DNA from: Candidatus Zipacnadia bacterium
GTDB lineage: Bacteria > Armatimonadota > Zipacnadia > Zipacnadales > UBA5352
NCBI GenBank assembly: GCA_029820945.1
Contig: JALGUJ010000006.1
Coordinates: 1-64,000, forward strand
Direction: 5' to 3'
DNA: 64,000 nt
Shown: one piece after another, positions 61,016-64,000 of the stretch
Layout of the letters: the number at the start of each line of letters is the position of its first letter
Numbering within the stretch: the first letter of the stretch is position 1
Made by a program: the position numbers and the translations under genes
The notes under the pieces: model-generated
What the model saw: the letters and a program-made list of their open reading frames with translations, nothing else
Told to the model about the DNA's origin: nothing
Database searches by the model: none

Positions 61016-61779
61016 TGACCATCCTCCCCACTATGCGGCTCCAGGTAGCGGGCGCGCATCTCGGCCTCTCTCCCGCAACTGCGCTCTCCCTCCGGGCAGC
61101 GGCCCTGCTGCACGCACTTGGGCCCGGCGAGCTGGAAGGCGGCAGGGGCAACGGCGCGCACCCGCTCGAGCATCTGGTCGGCAACGCGCCGGATCTCCCA
61201 CTGCGCGCGCTGGCAGAGCCGCTCGCCGAAGAAGTGCAGCAGCTCCCGCGCGTTCATCGTGACCACGATCTTCGTCTCGCAGGCATTGGGCAGGACGTAG
61301 CGGGCATCCTCGTTGCTCCGCTCGCCGCTGCGGCCCAGCGCATCGTTCAGCGCCGCGTAGCGCTCCGCGATCAGCGCCATGGTCTCCTCGAAGTACTCGA
61401 CCGCGTCCACCTCATCTTCGCCCGCCCTGACCGTGCGGCCCTCAAGCCGGGGCGGGACGACGTAGTCGAAGCGGTCGTGGCTGATGTACCGCTGCGACCG
61501 CTGCGAGTAGCTGGCGACGCGATGGCGCACGAGCTGGTGGGTCAGCGCGCGGGACACGCCTTCCAGGTAGAACGTGAAGGAGGCGTGCTCCAGCGGGCTG
61601 TGATGGCCCATCGCGCAGAGCCTGGCGACGAGCTCGCGCGCCTCGCCCGGCCGGCGCTCGAACAGCCGCTCGGTGTCGCCGGCGTAGCAGACCCTGGCAG
61701 CGGTGGCGATGACCTCATCGGGGTGTTCGGTGTGCTGCACGAGGCGCACTCGCGCATCGACGCTCGGCACGGCGCTCAT
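61012..61779 (-). CDS. thyX: Flavin-dependent thymidylate synthase
   Basis: 255 aa from ATG 61779 (MSAVPSVDARVRLVQHTEHPD); the track start 61845 is less likely. The ThyX motif RHR-x7-S is present as RHRVASYSQRS (residues 85-95), preceded by MGHHSPLEHASFTFYLEGVSRALTHQLVRHR. RYVLPNACETKIVVTMNARELLHFF completes the fold. It makes dTMP using FAD and methylene-tetrahydrofolate. A Cys-rich C-terminus (CVQQGRCPEGERSCGRE) is also seen in some ThyX proteins. It is coupled to the downstream methyltransferase. Confidence 0.95.
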   Translation of the reverse strand: MSAVPSVDARVRLVQHTEHPDEVIATAARVCYAGDTERLFERRPGEARELVARLCAMGHHSPLEHASFTFYLEGVSRALTHQLVRHRVASYSQRSQRYISHDRFDYVVPPRLEGRTVRAGEDEVDAVEYFEETMALIAERYAALNDALGRSGERSNEDARYVLPNACETKIVVTMNARELLHFFGERLCQRAQWEIRRVADQMLERVRAVAPAAFQLAGPKCVQQGRCPEGERSCGREAEMRARYLEPHSGEDGQ

Positions 61780-61860
61780 CCGTTCGGCGCGTGGCTGGAC
61801 CCGGTGTCCGGTCGGGAGTGTGCCTCTTCGGCGCCATCGTGTCAAGTCCTCCGGCGTACC

Positions 61861-63396
61861 TCACGGCGCGGGGACCATGTTCCCGGGGTTGAGGAGCCAG
61901 GCGGGGTCGAGCGCGCGCTTGACTTGCGCGATCTCGTCGAGGCCCTCCGGCCCGTACATCAGCTCCAGGTAGGGCACATCGCGGCTCTCGATGGGGAGCG
62001 TCTTTTTCCCGACCCCGTGCTCGGCGGTGATGGTGCCGCCCAGGCCGATGGCGGTGCGCGCGAGGTGGATGTACTCGGCCATCGCGGCCGTCTGCTCGGA
62101 GTCGTCGGCGGGCAGGAAGTCCACGTGCAGGTGGTGGTCGCCCATGTGCCCGAAGAGCACCGCCGACGCCTCCGGCCGGGCGGTGACCTCCAGGAAGGCC
62201 TCGGACGAAGCGCGATAGGCGTCCATCATGCGCCCGAAGGCCTCCGCGGGCACCGCGTAGTCCGTGCAGAGCTTGTCGGTCCCGTGCTGGCGCAGCCAGG
62301 TGTTGACGCTCTCGGGGAGCGCGTGGCGGAAGGTCCGCTGCGCCTCGAGCTCGCGGTTCGAGTCGGCGAACCAGTCGTCGAGAGGCTCGCTCCTCTCGAT
62401 GATCTCCGCCACAACCTCGACAGCGTCGAAGTCGTCGGCCGCCAGCTCCGTGAAGATCGCCGCCTGGTGCTCGGGCTTGACCTGTGGCTGCTCGCTCATG
62501 AAGCGCAGGGCGCCCGAGTCGTAGTACTCGATCGACACGATCGGCACACCCTCGGCGGCCGCCTGGCGCAGCGCGTCGGCGTGGGCGACGGCCGCCTCCT
62601 CGGTGGCGAAGAACGCGGTGTCCGAGAAGAGAGTCGGCCGCGGTGTCACCCGGATGAGCACCGCCGTGATGACGCCGAGAATGCCCTCAGAGCCCACGAA
62701 GAGGTCCACCAGGTCCATGCCGTCCGCCGCGAACAGCCCCGCGGCGTTCTTGGTCTGCGGCATCTGGTATGAGGGCGCGGTGACCTCGTGCTCGATGCCC
62801 GCCTCCGAGGCGAAGCGTAGCGTTCGCCCATCCGCCACGACCTGTCCGCGGCGCAGGCGGAGGAGCTCGCCGGTGGGGAGCACGACCTCCAGTGCCTCGA
62901 TCCATCTCCGCGTGGCGCCGTGCATGAAGCTGCGCGCGCCGGAGGCGTTCTCGGCCACCGCCCCGCCCAGCATCGCCGACTGCTCGGTGGGGGCCGGCGG
63001 GAAGAGTAGATCGGGGGCGAGCAGCGCGTCGAGCGCGTCGAGCGTGATGGCCGGCGGGCACCACGCCAGCAGGCGGTCCCGATCGAGCATGACGGTATAG
63101 CGCAGGCCCTGGTGCTCCACCGTTACAGGCTCGAAGCCCTCGTGGCCGGACTCGTGCGCCATCAGCTCCATGGTCATGATGACGCCGCCGCAGGTCGCCA
63201 CGCGCGCTCCCGTCAGGCCCGTGCCTCCGCCGGAGACGGTCACGGGCGTGCCCGCGTCGCCGGCCTCGCGCAGGACCTGCGCGACGTCGTCGGCGCTCTC
63301 GGGAAAGACGACGGCCTCCACGCCCTGGGCGAAGAACGTGTTGCTCTCGTCGTCGGCGTACTGCTCGATGATCTCGGCCTCGGTGCTGCGGCGCAT
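61861..63396 (-). CDS. FAD-linked oxidase, GlcD/D-lactate dehydrogenase type
   Basis: About 511 aa. Two ATGs in a row (63399 and 63396) follow GGAGGT; the second has the better spacing. The track ORF from 63924 is a read-in. PCMH-type FAD domain: VVFPESADDVAQVLREA, VSGGGTGLTGARV (FAD pyrophosphate), PPAPTEQSAMLGGAVAENASGARSF and VGSEGILGVITA. C-terminal cap: VLFGHMGDHHLHVDFLP and ITAEHGVGKKTLP. It oxidises a 2-hydroxy acid such as glycolate or D-lactate to the oxo acid. It lies upstream of thyX on the same strand with an 81-bp gap. Confidence 0.92.
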   Translation of the reverse strand: MRRSTEAEIIEQYADDESNTFFAQGVEAVVFPESADDVAQVLREAGDAGTPVTVSGGGTGLTGARVATCGGVIMTMELMAHESGHEGFEPVTVEHQGLRYTVMLDRDRLLAWCPPAITLDALDALLAPDLLFPPAPTEQSAMLGGAVAENASGARSFMHGATRRWIEALEVVLPTGELLRLRRGQVVADGRTLRFASEAGIEHEVTAPSYQMPQTKNAAGLFAADGMDLVDLFVGSEGILGVITAVLIRVTPRPTLFSDTAFFATEEAAVAHADALRQAAAEGVPIVSIEYYDSGALRFMSEQPQVKPEHQAAIFTELAADDFDAVEVVAEIIERSEPLDDWFADSNRELEAQRTFRHALPESVNTWLRQHGTDKLCTDYAVPAEAFGRMMDAYRASSEAFLEVTARPEASAVLFGHMGDHHLHVDFLPADDSEQTAAMAEYIHLARTAIGLGGTITAEHGVGKKTLPIESRDVPYLELMYGPEGLDEIAQVKRALDPAWLLNPGNMVPAP

Positions 63397-63531
63397 CATG
63401 GACCTCCGGTGAGCGGTGTGCCTCGCGGCCGGCCATTTCGCCGCCGTGGTCTGCGTCTCCTGTCGAAGGGCAGCGGCCGCGGCGCGGCGAAGTTGCGTAT
63501 CGCGCGACCACGGGGGACCGGAGCGAGGCCC

Positions 63532-64000
63532 ATGAGCTACGAGCGCGGCTGGCAGGCGCTGAACCTGCAGATGCCGGCCCGGATCCCGCACACCGAGTAC
63601 GTCTCGAACCCCTACTGGGTAGAGCGGCTCACGGGGCTTGACCCGCGCGATCCCGATCGGGCGGGTGAGGCGAACCTGGCGCTGATCCGGGAGTGGGACT
63701 ACGATGTGCGCTGGTTCACCATGGCGCCGCCCGGCCAACCGCGCATGACGCACATGGGCACGGCGGTCTGGCGCCCGGACTACGAGGTGGTGGACAACCG
63801 CGTGTGCCCGTTCGAGACGGTCGAGGAGGTGCTGGCGTTCGACCCGGTGGCCGAGTTCCCCGTGCCGCCGCACCGTGAGTTGGTGGAGCACTACTCCCGC
63901 ACCTGGCGGGCCGCGCAGGAGCAAACGCCCACCTGCGTGGTGCCCGGAGGATACTACAACACGGTCTTCACCTGGCCCATCATGACCTTCGGGTGGGACC
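63532..64000 (+). CDS. Uroporphyrinogen decarboxylase-like protein, 5' part only
   Basis: Absent from the ORF track because it runs off the window edge. From ATG 63532 (GAGG 5 nt upstream) the frame is open for 156 codons: MSYERGWQALNLQMPARIPHTEY, RLTGLDPRDPDRAGEANLAL, EEVLAFDPVAEFPVPPHREL and VVPGGYYNTVFTWPIMTFGWD. The opening 'RxxxALxxxxPxRIPhxEy' and the F-D-P segment match UroD-like proteins. It is divergent from the FAD oxidase gene, with a 135-bp gap that shows no obvious promoter. Confidence 0.7.
   Translation, partial: MSYERGWQALNLQMPARIPHTEYVSNPYWVERLTGLDPRDPDRAGEANLALIREWDYDVRWFTMAPPGQPRMTHMGTAVWRPDYEVVDNRVCPFETVEEVLAFDPVAEFPVPPHRELVEHYSRTWRAAQEQTPTCVVPGGYYNTVFTWPIMTFGWD

Overview
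The window is GC-rich bacterial DNA from what looks like an uncultivated heterotroph. The best lineage hint is the prepilin-like protein at 44.9 kb, whose N-terminus continues into [18 protein letters not shown]; that extended motif is typical of Armatimonadota and of some neighbouring planctomycete-like groups. The many glycoside-hydrolase-like secreted proteins, UroD-like proteins, xylose-isomerase-type TIM barrels and Gfo/Idh/MocA oxidoreductases fit that picture. The assignment is an inference, because no rRNA or tRNA gene lies in the window.

Layout. 0-5.3 kb: a small membrane protein, a GNAT acetyltransferase, a DUF4091 (GH123-like) lipoprotein and a Gfo/Idh oxidoreductase, separated by palindrome-rich intergenic repeats that include a perfect 76-bp duplication. 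5.5-9.2 kb (minus): an overlapping MmgE/PrpD plus argininosuccinate-lyase-type pair, then a double-ACT protein. 9.4-17.9 kb (minus): a GH172 enzyme, a very large GH-like secreted protein, a secreted protein interrupted by an in-frame TAG, a UroD-like protein with a sugar isomerase, and a sirtuin overlapping BioY. 18-29.3 kb: a sialidase-like protein, a large polytopic membrane protein, an envelope/lipid set (L,D-transpeptidase, AcpS, LptF/G), a class I aldolase, an eight-repeat Ig-like protein and a NodB deacetylase. 29.3-36.4 kb (minus): housekeeping genes (dGTPase-like, GlyS, GlyQ, a SigH-like sigma factor, a CvpA-like protein) and a stand-alone class II glutamine amidotransferase.

36.5-44.8 kb (plus): a five-gene carbohydrate locus (GHL10 glycosidase, ADP-ribosylglycohydrolase-fold protein, cupin, amidohydrolase, GH20-like protein). 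44.9-52.1 kb (plus): surface proteins (DUF1559-like prepilin, Flp pilin, PEP-CTERM protein), a lipoprotein deacetylase and two paralogous UroD-like genes flanking a TAG-interrupted SBBP propeller gene. 52.3-63.4 kb (minus): a long gene string with DUF89, tandem Usp, a secreted TIM-barrel protein, two tandem sugar isomerases, Gfo/Idh, two tandem homocysteine-methyltransferase-like proteins, ThyX and a GlcD-type FAD oxidase. A partial UroD-like gene runs off the right edge.

The genes suggest extracellular deconstruction of unusual glycans (GH172, DUF4091, GHL10, sialidase, GH20, NodB), with cytoplasmic isomerases, oxidoreductases and an aldolase processing the products. The observations most worth checking are the two Pro-TAG-interrupted but otherwise intact frames, the possible aminopolycarboxylate (iminodisuccinate-type) epimerase/lyase pair, the UroD-like paralogs that carry Ser-Asp-Gly where corrinoid methyltransferases carry a metal-binding Cys-Gly, and the intergenic repeat family.
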